From positions 744,001-808,000 of the forward strand of contig CM063295.1 of NCBI GenBank assembly GCA_032173965.1: 64,000 nucleotides of DNA. Direction: 5' to 3'. This DNA comes from Sitta carolinensis. Taxonomy: Eukaryota > Chordata > Aves > Passeriformes > Sittidae. The translations under genes were made by a program, and so were the position numbers. Of this stretch, positions 10,967-23,240 are shown in pieces. Position 1 is the stretch's first letter. The number at the start of each line of letters is the position of its first letter. The notes under the pieces were generated by a model that worked only from the letters and a program-made list of their open reading frames with translations, ran no database searches and had not been told where the DNA came from.

Positions 10967-13900
10967 TGTATGATCTGGGTGGTATTCTGGTAAAAGTACA
11001 AGGGGGGGTTGGGATTTCTCCCACAGCCAAGCGCATTTGTTATCTCAGATTTGCCAGTCAGTGGTTTCACTCTCAGATCTCTTGTGTTACACAGGTCCAG
11101 GTTCCTACATGGAGAATCCCAGATTGTTCTCACATCTGAGCTCCCTTGGCATAGCAGGAGATGTTCAGTTCAGCATCCTCCCACAGCAGTGCTCTCCTGC
11201 ACTCTGACAATCTCCACGTTTTCCACTCCTGTACTTTTTTACCAGGACAGGCAGGACTTTATTTATGGTATTATTTGGTTACTTGCAGGAAGACACACAC
11301 TCATCTATACAATCAGAAACCCTGAATGAATGGCCTAGGGACAGAAATTCAGTTTATCCCAGTTTTAAGCTGGTTTTAGAAGCTGACACAACCTTGTACT
11401 GCACAAGGAGCTCGGTGATGCATTCCTGCAGATGATCTCCCTCAGCTTCATCTCATTTGGATGAAAATTTGGAGGTGACTGACCACCAGCCCTCCCCCTG
11501 CACACAGTTTCTGCCAGGCTCATTTATGGAGAGGCTCTGAGAAGAGGCAATTACATGATTTAAATCAAAATACTTTACACCAGCAGCACAATTCCAGCTA
11601 TTCCAACAGCACACAAGGTTTGTCCATGGCAGACAACATCCCTGCCCAATAAACCCTTTAAAGGTTCACTGATTACAGCTAGACGTGTCATAAACTTCCC
11701 TACACAGTTTATTATCCCCATAAATCTCTATAAAACTATTTTATCTCATCTGGGTTGGCAACGAAGCAAACTTTGCTCCATTTATGGCTTCGCAAGCCAG
11801 CCTCTAATAACAACACATGTGCTGCCTAAGAAGGGGGATGAAGATCTCTGCCCTGCCCAGCCCACCCCACCACACATCCTTCCAACCCATACCACAGGCA
11901 CAGCAAACACCCCACAAGCTCCATGTGCTTTCCTCCAGGAACAGACCTGCTACCAAATAATGTTTTTTCTACTTTCTTATCTTCCAAATGTGCTATTTAA
12001 AGGGGGGAAAAAACAGCTTGGAGGCTTACTCAACCCACTCTTTCCAAATGTGTGCCCTGCATCTCATTCAAAGAGATGGCTTCCAGCTTTTCTATGCAGC
12101 ACAATCCATTTCTGCTTTAGAATCCCAGGATGGACTGGTTGGGAGGGACCTTCAAAGTTCATCCCATTCCACCCCTGCCATGGGCAGGGATGCCTCCCAC
12201 TATCCCAGGTTGGTCCAAGCCCCATCCAACCTGGCCTTGGACACCAGTGAGAGCATGATCCAGTGGATGTCCTTCCACCCACCCCTGGTGCCTAAGACAA
12301 CTCTGGACCACATATCTGTCACCCACCAATGCCACAACATGCCGAGCTGCCCTTGCCCAGCCTTCAGGCACGACCACCAACCTCCTGCATGAGTCCCCTG
12401 CCACCACTGTGCAGCAGAAGAGAGTCAGAGATCACCCTGAGAGCTCCCAGACACTGCCATCCCTACCGAGGGACCCAAAGAAACCTCAGGTCTCCCACTG
12501 ACCCCTCCTCATGTGGAACTCTTGAGGGTCAACGCTCCTCAGAGGAGCTTGGGGAGGACATTCAATACCATCACATGCACACTCCTGTGCTGCCCCAGGC
12601 AGGCAGGTCCCCCAGCCCTGGGAATATGGTTCCTACACCATCCACACAGCCTGGAGCCAGGGCTCACCCCGAGTTCCACCTGCCCTCTGCCACCACTCCC
12701 ACACAAACCCTTCATGCCATGCCAAGAAAATGGAGCAACCGCCCCTATCACCAGCTCAGGAAGGGACCAGGAACTTGTCCAGTACCCAATGGAGGAGGTC
12801 ACAGACACCTCTGGGAGGTTTTAATGAGCAGCTTTTAACCTCACACTCTCAGACTCCAGGTGAGTGAGAACCAGAAGTCAGTTCAGGAAACTTTAGCATG
12901 AGCTGTGGATGATTACTAGAAGAACCTCACCCTCAGGCAATGGATGTGCGGATGTAGGGTACAACTCCTGGGAACAGGAGGAGGCAGAACTGCTTGGTCA
13001 TGGAAAACAGGGGCCAGGGAGCGACCGACCACCCACACAGCCAGCAGCAGCACAGGCCACTGCTTCTCCTGACTGCTAAACTTCAGACACCAATAAAACG
13101 TCAAAGCCACAACTGTAACGTGCCAGATGGGAACACTGCTGATGCCACCCATGTCCCAGTCCCCTGCTGCTGCAGGGCACATGTTGACCTCCAGCCACCA
13201 CAGAACCAAGTGCAGCCCCAGCAGGAACCATGCCACCTCCCCACCGGGTCAGCCCCGGCACCAACCCTCCAGCAGGCAGAGGCGAAGTGCCCGACCCAGC
13301 AGATGGTAACTTCCATGGCAACACTGGGATGCCATTGGCAGGGGATTAAGCTCCAATGGGAGGGGAAGCAGGACCATGGGGAGGGAGGTTGATCAGCAAG
13401 CACCCGACAGGGACGCTGAGGAGGAACGGAGGCCCACAGCAGCAATTTTCACGCCCATCTTCCCATTTCAATTCTCTTTTAGCATGAAAGTCCCAATTGA
13501 AATGGCAGAATTTGACACCATTAGAAACTATCAGACCATTTAACACACTGCCCCTTCCTCCCACGTCACTGCACCCACGGCTGCCACAGGAATAAAGAAC
13601 ACTGAGAGATGCAGACATCTCGAAGCAGTCCCAGTATCAAAGTGCAGCAAATCTGCGTCACACAGAGACCCTTTGAAAGAGGATGAATGTGAAGTGCAGG
13701 GAGAAATGATTACTTCATTTGTAAAGACCATGTCTCTTGTCATTCTAATTAATCCCAAATCCTCCTGGCACTGGACAGCTGCAGGTTTAATCATGAATAT
13801 ACAAATCAGCAACACATGAACAACAAAGAGTCTCCAAACTCAACAGACAAGGCCCAGAATTTGGTTCAGCTGCTGCTCTCTCTCCTTCACACTGAAAAAA

Positions 13901-14574
13901 GGAGGGGATGGGTAAAGACAGGACCTGCCACCTCCTCCTGCCACCACAGAATTCTGCCATTGAATCCCAGGCATGGGAATGCTGCCTGCACCTCTCCCTG
14001 CTCTGACAAAGCTTGCCCAGCACCGAGTGGGAAGCAGCGTCTGCGAGAGGGGGAAAAAGGGGCAAAAGGAGAGAGAAGCAAGGCATGGTGGGCAGCGGCA
14101 AGGGCTGGAGGGAAGGAGATGCTGGTGACAGAGAGGGGCTGGAGCTGCACAGCCACTCGAGCTGGGAAGGAGAAACAGGGGGTTTAATCCATGCAGATGG
14201 GAATTGCTCGCTTTGAGCAGCCTTGGCTGGGCAGAGCACAGGGGTGGCACCGCAGGGCAGGGGTTCCCAGAGTGGGGTGCAGCCCAGGGAGGGGGTGCAA
14301 TTCCCCAGGCAGGCACTGCTGCTGCTACACTCAACCTCAAACACCAACCCTGTCAAAGAGGGGTCCTGCAAGGGCTGCTGCTGCCAAGCAGGTTAAGAAC
14401 TCTTCCCAAGCATCCAACACCAGCCTCTGCTGCCTTTCAGGTGTTTTCTGTTCACTCAGATGCTCCAAAGCACAGGGCAGGCAGTGATACCCATCAGTAC
14501 AAAACACTGTGTGCCACACGGGGAAGAAACCTGGGAAGAAGAAAGTATCCAGAGCTTCCAGAGGGTTGCTTCAC
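10967..14574. other. Non-coding stretch, several A/T-rich blocks
   Basis: Apart from the CR1 at 12118 I see no gene. Segments at 11640-11800, 13440-13540 and 13640-13800 are A/T-rich, free of repeats and low in CpG, the texture of conserved non-coding DNA. That can only be tested by alignment. Confidence 0.4.
12118..12248 (-). mobile_element. CR1 LINE 3' fragment
   Basis: Reverse-orientation CR1 tail: agaatcccaggatggactgg, tgccatgggcagggatgcc, then ccaacctggccttggacacc, where it truncates. Confidence 0.82.
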
Positions 14575-14900
14575 AGGAGGAGTCTCATCAGGTGTACAGC
14601 TTCCTCAGGAGGGGCAGCTCCAATCTCTGCTCTCTGCGACCAAGGACAGGACCCAGGGAATGGCTGGAGCTGTGCCAGGGGAGGTTTAGGCTGGAGATAA
14701 GGCAAAGGTTCTTCCCCCCGAGGGTGCCCAGGGAATGGGCAGTGGCTGAGGCTGCCAGAGCTCCAGGAGCCTTTGGACAGCGCTGCCAGAGATGCCCAGG
14801 GTGGGATTGGTGGGGTGTGGGGTGTCTGCGGTGGTCCAGGAGTTGGACTCAATGATCCTTTTGGGTCCTTTCCCACTCAGGATATTCTGATTCTGTGAAA
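14575..14900 (+). mobile_element. CR1 LINE 3' fragment (different subfamily)
   Basis: A sense CR1 of the subfamily with ggcagctccaatctctgctc, ggacccagggaatggctgg and gaggctgccagagctccagg, ending ggatattctgattctgtga. The same subfamily recurs at 61605 and 62733. Confidence 0.82.
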
Positions 14901-15659
14901 AGAGCAGAGACTGAGCATCAGCCCAGCACAAACCTCATCTCTCCTGCTGCTGGGAGCTGCGCAGTGCTCACCACCTCTCAGGCCTTCTTGCCAAAACTCA
15001 GCATGCATCACAAGGAATTTGCTTTCCAAGGGCCTGAGATCCTTCAGGACATCATGTCAGAGATCTGGACTGAGGTCTCAGTTATCAATCTAATGTTATT
15101 TCTGTAGAATTTCCTGTTTTAACTTAAACCACTCTGTGGAATTATTGATTTGGTCTGATGTATCACTTCCCCAGAAGCAAGGGTGATGTGCTTCCAAAGT
15201 GCAAGCTTTAGAAATAAAAAACCCAAACCAGTCAGGGAAAAAAAGTGGGGTTTGAGCGTCCCAGAACACACTCAGCCTCTTCTTTGGACAACCCGACTGC
15301 ACTGGGGCTGTGAGTGGGACCTCAGGGTGGACACATGGACAGTCCTGGCAGCCTGGGAGACAAAAATCTGTGCACGGCATGGCGCCAGCACTCAGTCCTA
15401 GAAACACCTTCCTGTGTCATAACAAACTGCTCCACATCAAGCTTCATGGTGCTCATATTCTCATGCAGTGGGAGAATCAAATCCATTTTGCTGTCCACTG
15501 CAGTGCAGTGGAATCACAACAGGGCACCTAAATCCATCAGGCTCCAGAAGGGAGGGTCCCAGGTGCCCCATGCTGGGAAGGGCTCCATCTTCTTCTCTTG
15601 CACGGGGCCCTTCTGGCTCTGCACAGCTCCCTGACAGGAGGGTGCAACCAGGGTCTGGC

Positions 15660-15930
15660 TCTGCTTCCAGGGAACAAGGATGAGTGGAAATGTCCTCAAA
15701 TTGTGCCAGGGGAAGTTTAGATTGGATATTGGGGATAATTTCTTCATGGAAAGGGCAGTCAGGCACTGGCTGAGGCTGTCCACGGCAGTGGTGGAGTCAC
15801 CATCCCTGGGGGAATTTTAAAAATCGGTGGATGTTACACATGGGGACATGGGTTAGTGGTGAAGACAGTGGTGCTGGATTTGACTCAATGATCTTAGAGA
15901 GTTTTTCCTATCTTTATCATTCCATGATCC
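15660..15930 (+). mobile_element. CR1 LINE 3' fragment (degenerate)
   Basis: Older sense copy with gaagtttagattggatattgg, a ggcactggctgaggctgtcc block, ggacatgggttagtggtg and the tail atcattccatgatcc. Confidence 0.75.
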
Positions 15931-16759
15931 CCAAACAGGTTTGCACATGGAGGGAGAGACCCCTGTTCCAGGGGGTTCACCTGAGCCCTCAAACTTGCAA
16001 ACTCTCTGTACCCCTTCTGCAGACTTCCCCACAATATTTGGTATTTCTCTGGGGATATTTGAGCTTTGAGGTTCCCAAGACCCCCAGAGAACCGTTCCTG
16101 GTGCTCGCCCTCTCTCCAGGGAACACCTCCAGGGCCAGCCCACTTCTGACACTCCCTAGCCTCCCCTCCACCTCCACCACAGGACCACAAGACAAAGCTC
16201 CCTCCAAACATTACATCAGGTTCCCAGGTCAATCCTCGGGCCACCAAACAACACCAAATGCAGAATGTTGACACATTAAAAATCACTGTGTGCACGAAAC
16301 AAGGCCAGTTCCCTATCATGGAAAGGATCAGACAGGAATAACCTCTCCCTTTCACTACCACCAATCTGGAGCCTCCAGGATTCTACAGCTCATCAGCCTC
16401 GGTCCTCTGGGCAGAAGCAACTCATGGTAATGCCAGGACCCCCCTCTCAGCCATAACCCTCCCAGCAAGCCCCACACCTGCAGGGTACCACCAGAGCCTG
16501 CTGTGGGACTCAAATTACCTGTGCAAACAACCTGCATGACAAATTCAGTGTCAAAACAAACAGCACCAAAGATGCCCCACCAGCCAATCCCATTTGGAAC
16601 TAGAACTTCAGGGTTTCATCTAAGCAAAGAATTTGGTCCACATGTGATACGTCCTGAGCCCAAGCCCAGCTGGGCTGTGACATCTGGGACAGTCGTGATG
16701 TGATCCCCATCACAGGTGGGGATCTGAGGGTATCCACATCCCTATAGTCACCACCAAAA

Positions 16760-17106
16760 GGAGACCTCAGAGCCCCTCCCAGTAACTTAAAGTGGCCTAC
16801 AGGAAGGCTGGAGATGAGCTTTGGATAAGGGCCTGAAGGGACAGCACAAGGGGGAACAGCTTCCCACTGCCAGAGGGCAGGGCTGGCTGGGATATTGGGC
16901 AGGAATTGTTCCCTGGGAGGGTGGGCAGGCCCTGGCACAGGGTGCCCAGAGCAGCTGTGGCTGCCCCTGGATCCCTGGCAGTGCCCAAGGCCAGGCTGGA
17001 TGGGGCTGGGAGCAGCCTGGGACAGTGGGAGGGGTCCCTGCCATGGCAGGGGGTGGAACGAGTTGAGCTTTAACATCCATTTCAACCCAAACCATTCTGT
17101 GATTCT
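16760..17106 (+). mobile_element. CR1 LINE 3' fragment
   Basis: Sense CR1 with ggctgggatattgggcagg, the gtgcccagagcagctgtgg block, ccatggcagggggtggaacg and the tail ccattctgtgattctaaa. Confidence 0.85.
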
Positions 17107-19151
17107 AAAACCCTTCCAATGGTTCAGCTGGTGAATCCAAAGCCCAGTGAGCAGGAAAACAAAAAAATGGATGCTTTCATGGATAAACACACCTCCAAGC
17201 CTGCAGGCAAACCTGACCTGCAGCCTTTACACCATGGGGGGTGTCTGAGTTCTGATGAGGGATGCCACCCCAAGCCCAGCCCCACAGCTGGAGCTCCCCA
17301 GCCAGCTGTGCACACCTGTGGGAACTGTCACCTGTGCCACAAACCAGAGCCTGGGGCTGGGACAGGATGTCAGGCAGATGGAGCATTCACCACTGAGAAA
17401 CACAGAAACGAACCCACAGGCTCCCTGGGGTGGGTTAGTGGCTTTTCAGGGATGACCTCAAACCACATCCTCGCTGGGAAAACCTCTCCCCACCAGCACA
17501 GGCTCAGCCCCAGCCCTGCAGGGCCATGCTGACCGGGCTGGCAGGAGGTGGGATGGAGACCCAGGCCCCACAGCAGGCAGGGAGCAGCACCCTGAGCACC
17601 CACACGATTGATTTGCTTCCTACTACAGACACGGGCTGGATTTCATATTCCCTGTCTCCTCCACAGCCTCAACAAGGAAAGATAGGGAAACACTCACATT
17701 CCCTCCTATGCATGAAGCCTGAATGACCCTGGGAACAGCACCAATGACAAACCCACTCCTGTGCCACCTCTGCCCACCGTAACTCATCTCTCTGGCAGCA
17801 AGAGAGAAAGCGGTGTTGTAGCTCCCACCCTCCTTAAAAATTGCCTTTCTTTGGAAAAACATTCCTTGAACAAATGGCAGCAAATCCCAAGGCAGAGCTG
17901 CACAATGGACACTTCAGTCTGCCCAGGGGAGGAGAGACAGGACCTTCAATGCCTAAATAAATGCAATTTGCTTGTTAAGAGGCGGCTGGGGAAGGTTAGG
18001 CAGAGGGGAGCCCTGGTTATTCACTTCCCCCAATTAACATTCCAGCAGAGCTGCTCTGTTTTCTAGGAACAATAACTTTTTGGGAAGGGGGAGTGATGCC
18101 CGTGGGGGCATTGGATGGTCCTGGAGAAAGGAGACATGTCCAAGGGTGTGAGGGTGCAAGTCTGTGTGTGATGGGAACTGCTGAACAAAACCAAGACTAA
18201 ATAAAGGTCTGCCCTACGCAAAAAGAAAGTAAAGTACTTTACTGCAAAGTAAAATCCTTCACGTCCCTGGACCAAGATTTGCCTTTGCTGCTGATCTAAA
18301 TGCCTTTCTAGGGCCAAGGAGGCCTGCACAGAAAAGAGGTAGCTTGTCACTGTTTGGAAAAGGTCTCCAAATGCATGGTATTTTCCACCACCACTCTGTG
18401 ACAGTAACTTTGTTGTCTATTTCCTTGCCATGATGAAAAACCTGCCTTTCCTCATCAAGGGCATTGATTTCTCCAGTAAAAACTTTGCAGCACACTTGGA
18501 GCTCCTGTGGCTCTCGTGGCTTCCCCAGCATTCTCCTAAGGGAGGCAACTGGGTTTTTGTTAGAGCCACACAAAGAAAACAAGGAGAATGAACCAAAACC
18601 AAGTGTGGCTGGCATGGAGAAGCAGCAGAGGGACTCTGCACGCCAAGCACTGCCCATCCCACCTGGCAGAGCTCTGGAATGCTCCTGTGAGAGCTCCCAC
18701 AACGCAGCCTGACCCCAGAGGAAGCTGTGCCTGTTGCTGTCTTGAGCACTGCAGGCCTGCCAGGAGCAAGCTCACCCTGGGAAAGCTGAAAGGAACTCCT
18801 CGAGAACAAACAGGTCCATCTGCACCCCAGGGCACATTGCTGGGGCGCATCTATTCCCCACACACACAGCTACCAAGGATTCCCATTGAAATCCAGCTCC
18901 AACAGGCAGATGGCTGCAGCTCAGCACTCCCAGCCACAACTGTAAGCAGGAACAGAGCACCCAGATGCAGGACCCTGGCTGGACAGACACACACCCTGGA
19001 GGGAGGACAGACACCACCCAGCAGGAGCTCAGGCACTGCAACCGCAGAGCTCAGTGACATCATGTGTGCATGCCTGCTGCCAGGGTAGGTAAGGAAAACA
19101 CTCTGGTCTGATGGGTGTATTGGGAATTAAACCCAGATTGTTTGGTTGGTT
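17107..19151. other. Non-coding stretch, no gene recognised
   Basis: Unique sequence between a CR1 and LTR family B copy 3. The last 40-50 bases before the LTR (tgggaattaaacccagattg and neighbours) could be residual retroviral leader, but this is unproven. Confidence 0.45.
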
Positions 19152-19634
19152 TGACACCTCCAGAAGAATGTGCCCAGATGACCTGGACTGCTGACCTGGA
19201 ACAGAGATTGGACAGAGCAAAAGAATAAAGTAGGGATTTATTAAAAGGCCTCAATGGATACACCCTGGGCAGTACAAGAGCCCAGCTGGGCCACACCCAA
19301 GATGAACCCCAAAATGGTCACAAAATGGACACCCAGTCACGAGGTCTCACACTTTTATAAGTTTTGGTCCATTAGCATATTGGAGTTAATTGTCCAATTA
19401 TAGCTTCAGGTTATGAAGCTCCATCCTCCTTGTTTTCGCTCTTCACTTCACCATTGTTTTTGTTCTTGGGCCTGAAAGTTGTATCGACTATCCTTGGTCC
19501 CAAGCTGGAAAAGGAATTGTTTTTGTCTCCCTACTCTGTGAAGAGAGTTTACTAGCACTCAATATGAAACCCAGAACTACACACTAAACCAGCACAGAAT
19601 CTGAAAAATATAACAGCTAAAACTTAAGGCATCA
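19152..19634 (-). mobile_element. LTR, family B, copy 3 (minus strand)
   Basis: Read on the minus strand it starts TGATGCCTTAAG at 19634 and follows copies 1 and 2 throughout. The TATA box is retained (acttttataa, plus strand 19351-19360), and the poly(A) signal reads tttatt on the plus strand at 19237-19242. The 3' end is different. After the GTTCCAGGTCAGC landmark there are about 25 extra bases before a terminus ending GTGTCA near 19152. The flanking 4-mers (ggtt, gtag) do not match, so this copy has either lost its target duplication or continues into residual internal sequence below 19152. Confidence 0.75.
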
Positions 19635-19947
19635 GTAGAGCTCTGGTCATGCCATGTCCAGCTGCTCCAGCCCCACTTGTCCTGTGGGACTCAGAGCAGG
19701 CAATGTCCAGGGATGCTCCAGTTATTAATTCACTCCCAGCAACACTCGAGCTGAAGATTTGCAGTTTGCCCACTTGGTATCCCAGATGCCAAAGCAGCTT
19801 TGCTGATATACCCGGCAGTGCATAATCACATCCAAAGGCTCTCTTGGTGGCAATGCCATCTCAGGAAGAAGACAAAGGATGGCAGAAGGGCTGTACCTCC
19901 CTCAGAAAGTGCCTCCCCACAGGCTCAATGCAGAAAGGTTAGGAAAG

Positions 19948-20135
19948 CAGAATTTCAGAATAGTTCAGGTTGGAAGGACCACTGGAGGGGTCCCACCTCC
20001 CTGCTCAAGAAGGGTCATCCCAGACCACACGGCACAGGATTGTGTCCAGGTGGGTTTTGAACATCCCCAGAGAGGGAGACTCCATAAATTCTCTGGGCAG
20101 CCTCTTCAGTGCTCTCCAGGAGTGAGAGGAGCAAA
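19948..20135 (-). mobile_element. CR1 LINE fragment (older subfamily)
   Basis: Reverse CR1 with ttcaggttggaaggaccact, the cacaggattgtgtccaggtgg block, gggttttgaacatccccag and ctgggcagcctcttcagtgc, diagnostic of a more ancient CR1 subfamily than most copies here. Confidence 0.75.
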
Positions 20136-22964
20136 ACCTGAGGCTCTCGGTAAATGCACACAGAACCACAGACCAGCCAGGGCTGGGGGAAAGGCTGGAT
20201 TCATCTGAGCCCACTGGAACTCTCCAGGCACACCTCCTGCTTCCTGCCCAAATCCTTCCCACAGGTCCAGAAAGGCTCCCAGGAAACTGTGATCTGTGTG
20301 TTCCTCTTGGAGCATCACAAGGCTCAATCCCTGGGCAAAGGACGTGGTGCCTTCTCACAGCAAGCAAAGGGCTGCAGTAAGAACAAACCCCCTCCCAGGC
20401 CAGCACTAGGCACTAGGAATCTCTTTTCCCTACTTTTGGGGCAGCCAGTGCTTCATCCTGCCACGCATTGTACAACATATTGCTGCAGATCCAATGCTGC
20501 AAATGTCACCAGAGGTACCTGGTGGCCACATGGAACAGTGAATGGTCATCTGGACGAAACCTGGAAACCTGGATAGACAGCAGAGCTATGGGCTGGGTTT
20601 GCTGCTGACTTTCAAGCCTGAAAGAGGAACCCACCCACAAAGATGCAGAGGCCAATTATTGAAAGAGAATGACAGCCCCTCACCGAGGGGAAGCAGCACA
20701 AACTGCAAGCAGAGTGGGCACAAACTCCCTCCCAGCCCAGGCACCCCAGCCCAGTGTGTGGCTCCTCCTCCCTGAGCACCAGTTAAGCCAGAGGGGAAGG
20801 CAGCAGGGGCTGACCCAGGGCCCAGGCCCAGCAAGGACCTATCACTGTCCCTTGGGCCTTCCTGACATGAAACTCCACCCCTGATCAGCTCCAGCAATCA
20901 GTTTCCTCCCTCGCTCCCCAAGAGGTAACAGGGGCCTGGACAAGAGTGTCAAGACCCCAACACCCCACGTTGAAACTGGGGTCTTTCCAGGAAAACCCCC
21001 CACCCCCACAGGGGCACTGGGAGCATGTCGGCTCATTCCAGGACAGCTGTTTCATCCTGCTTTCCTCAAAGTGTCCAGAAGTGCTGAAACTTATCACAAG
21101 GCTGGACATTTCTGTTGTCAGGGAACAGGGACATCCATAAGTTGAACGCTGTTGTGTTGATAGCCAGATATCTCTGAAAAGCTCCTCTCTAGCTTGGAAA
21201 GTCATCTCTGTAACAGCCAAAGAAATGGGGAAATTCTCTCCCATAAAAACACCATTCAGCCTTCTTGCTCCCCTGCCAGCTGCTCCTGGGTGCCAGGTCC
21301 CCTTCTCCCAGGCTGCCCAGAGGCTCCAGCAAGGACAGGTTCAGCAGGCCAGCAGCAAACACACCCCTTGCCATTAACGGAGCGGCAAGATCTCCATAGA
21401 CAAAGCATCCACCCCATCCCTCCTCATCCCAGCCCTCCCTCCCCTAGGGTGAGGGTCTGAGGGTCTCACAGAAACCCACTGTGGCTGTTCACAGTCCTCT
21501 GGTGGGACTGGGCTCAGACTGCAGATGTGACTGCAGCAGCAGGAAGGAGGAAAAACAGCTTTACATGTGACACGTAAATAGTCAGTGCAGAGGGAGATAA
21601 ATCTCCTTTTCTTTCCAGGAGATCAAGACCCAATTATGCAAGTGGGGCACCTCCAAAGGCACCTTCCTCTGTGCAGCAGCCTGGGTACCCTCCACCTCTG
21701 CAAGTACTCTCTTACAGAGATAAGGCTCAGCTGCTGAACCTCACCAACTTACCGCTAAAAAATAAACCACGAATGAGATGAACAAAATGCTAATAGGAAC
21801 CTCCAGGTCAAACCGCCTCCCTGTCATCGGGGCCCTCCTCTTGCCTGCACATTCCTGTCACTAGTGAGGTCCCATCACTTCCTCCTCCCTCCTCAAGTTG
21901 CTCCTGGTGATGCAAATCCATCATCTTTGTTTCTATTCTTGGAGTAAAACCAGAACCAAAGTAAACAGCAAAACAGCTCTTAGGTTTCAGGATCCTTTCT
22001 TTCTCCATCCTTCCCAACTGCAACAAGGCTGTTGCTGCAGCCAAAGCAAGGTGACACCCGACCCCAGCCATCAGCCTGTTCCCACCGGAAATGCTCCACT
22101 TAATCTCCAACCTTAACATCCCCTCCGGGGGCGCTGCCAGCTCCTTCCTGAGCCTCGGCCCCGCTGTGCTCCTCGGGAAGTGTCAGGAGAGGGAGAGGGG
22201 CTGAGGGGGCCCTGCCAGGGACCCTGGCATGTCAGAGAGCTCTGTCCAGCCCCAGTCCTCGCCAGACCCAGCACTGTCAGCCTTCCCCAAGGAGCTGAAC
22301 CAGCTGCAGCCTGTGCCCCAACCCATGGTGCATGGGTTCCCGTGTGCCAGGGTGAGCACCATGCAACAAAGGGGGAAAGGAGACACATGGCAACCCCAGT
22401 GGGACAGTCAGCTCTGCCCTGTACGTGCCAGTGTCCCATGGAGCAGGGTGGCACTGTCCTGCCACGTCCCACTGCCAGGGAACTGTTGAATGTCAGCTCT
22501 GTCACTGTGAGCCCCATGGGAGCTGCAGGGCAGGAGAGGCAGGTAAGGCTGGCTGTGTGCCACGAAGAGCTGTGTTCACATTGAGTTCTGGTCTGCAGTA
22601 ACATCCCCCAAAGGCCCTCCTGCCCCAGCTGAGACCAGCAATACCCAGCAAGCAGCAAACCCTGCATGAGGTGCTGGGACCTGCAGCAGGACAAGCACAC
22701 TCTGGGAGCACCAATGTCATGTCCCACCACTCACCCTGGTCACAGGTCACCCTGGAGTGTGGGCAGCAGCAAAGAGGTGAGCCTTGGGTCAATGTGCAGT
22801 GAGAGCACAGAGTCCTGACAGTGCTCACTAATGATGGACAGTCAGATGTGATCACTGTGTTGACACAGCGATCCCCCAGTGCCATGGGGAGCTTTGAGAG
22901 TTTCCCACAGACTCCCAGGCATAAGAAATGTGGAAACTGTGAGGCACAAGAGAGCTGGAGAAGG
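20136..22964. other. Non-coding stretch, no gene recognised
   Basis: A modestly CpG-enriched patch at 22115-22180 (ccctccgggggcgctgcc region) is the only compositional departure. There are no splice-flanked coding blocks on either strand that I can defend. An 8-bp inverted repeat (aacccatg/catgggtt) occurs at 22320-22338. Confidence 0.45.
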
Positions 22965-23240
22965 ACCTGGAGTGACAGGACAAAGGGAAATGGCTTCCTC
23001 CTGCCAGAGGGCAGGGATAGATGGGATATTGGGACAAAATTGGTCCCTGTGAGGTTGGCAGGCCCTGGCACAGGTTGCTCAGAGAAGCTGTGGCTGCCCC
23101 TGGCAGTGTCCAAGGCCTGGTTGGATGGGGCTTAGAGCAACCTGGGGTAGTCAGAGGTGTCCCTGCCCATGGCAGTGGGTGGAATGAGATGAGCTTTAAG
23201 GTCCATCCCAACTCAAACCAGTCTGGAATCCCATGATTCA
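22965..23240 (+). mobile_element. CR1 LINE 3' fragment
   Basis: Sense CR1 with tgacaggacaaagggaaatgg, gatattgggacaaaattgg and ccctgcccatggcagtggg, ending tggaatcccatgattca. Confidence 0.83.
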
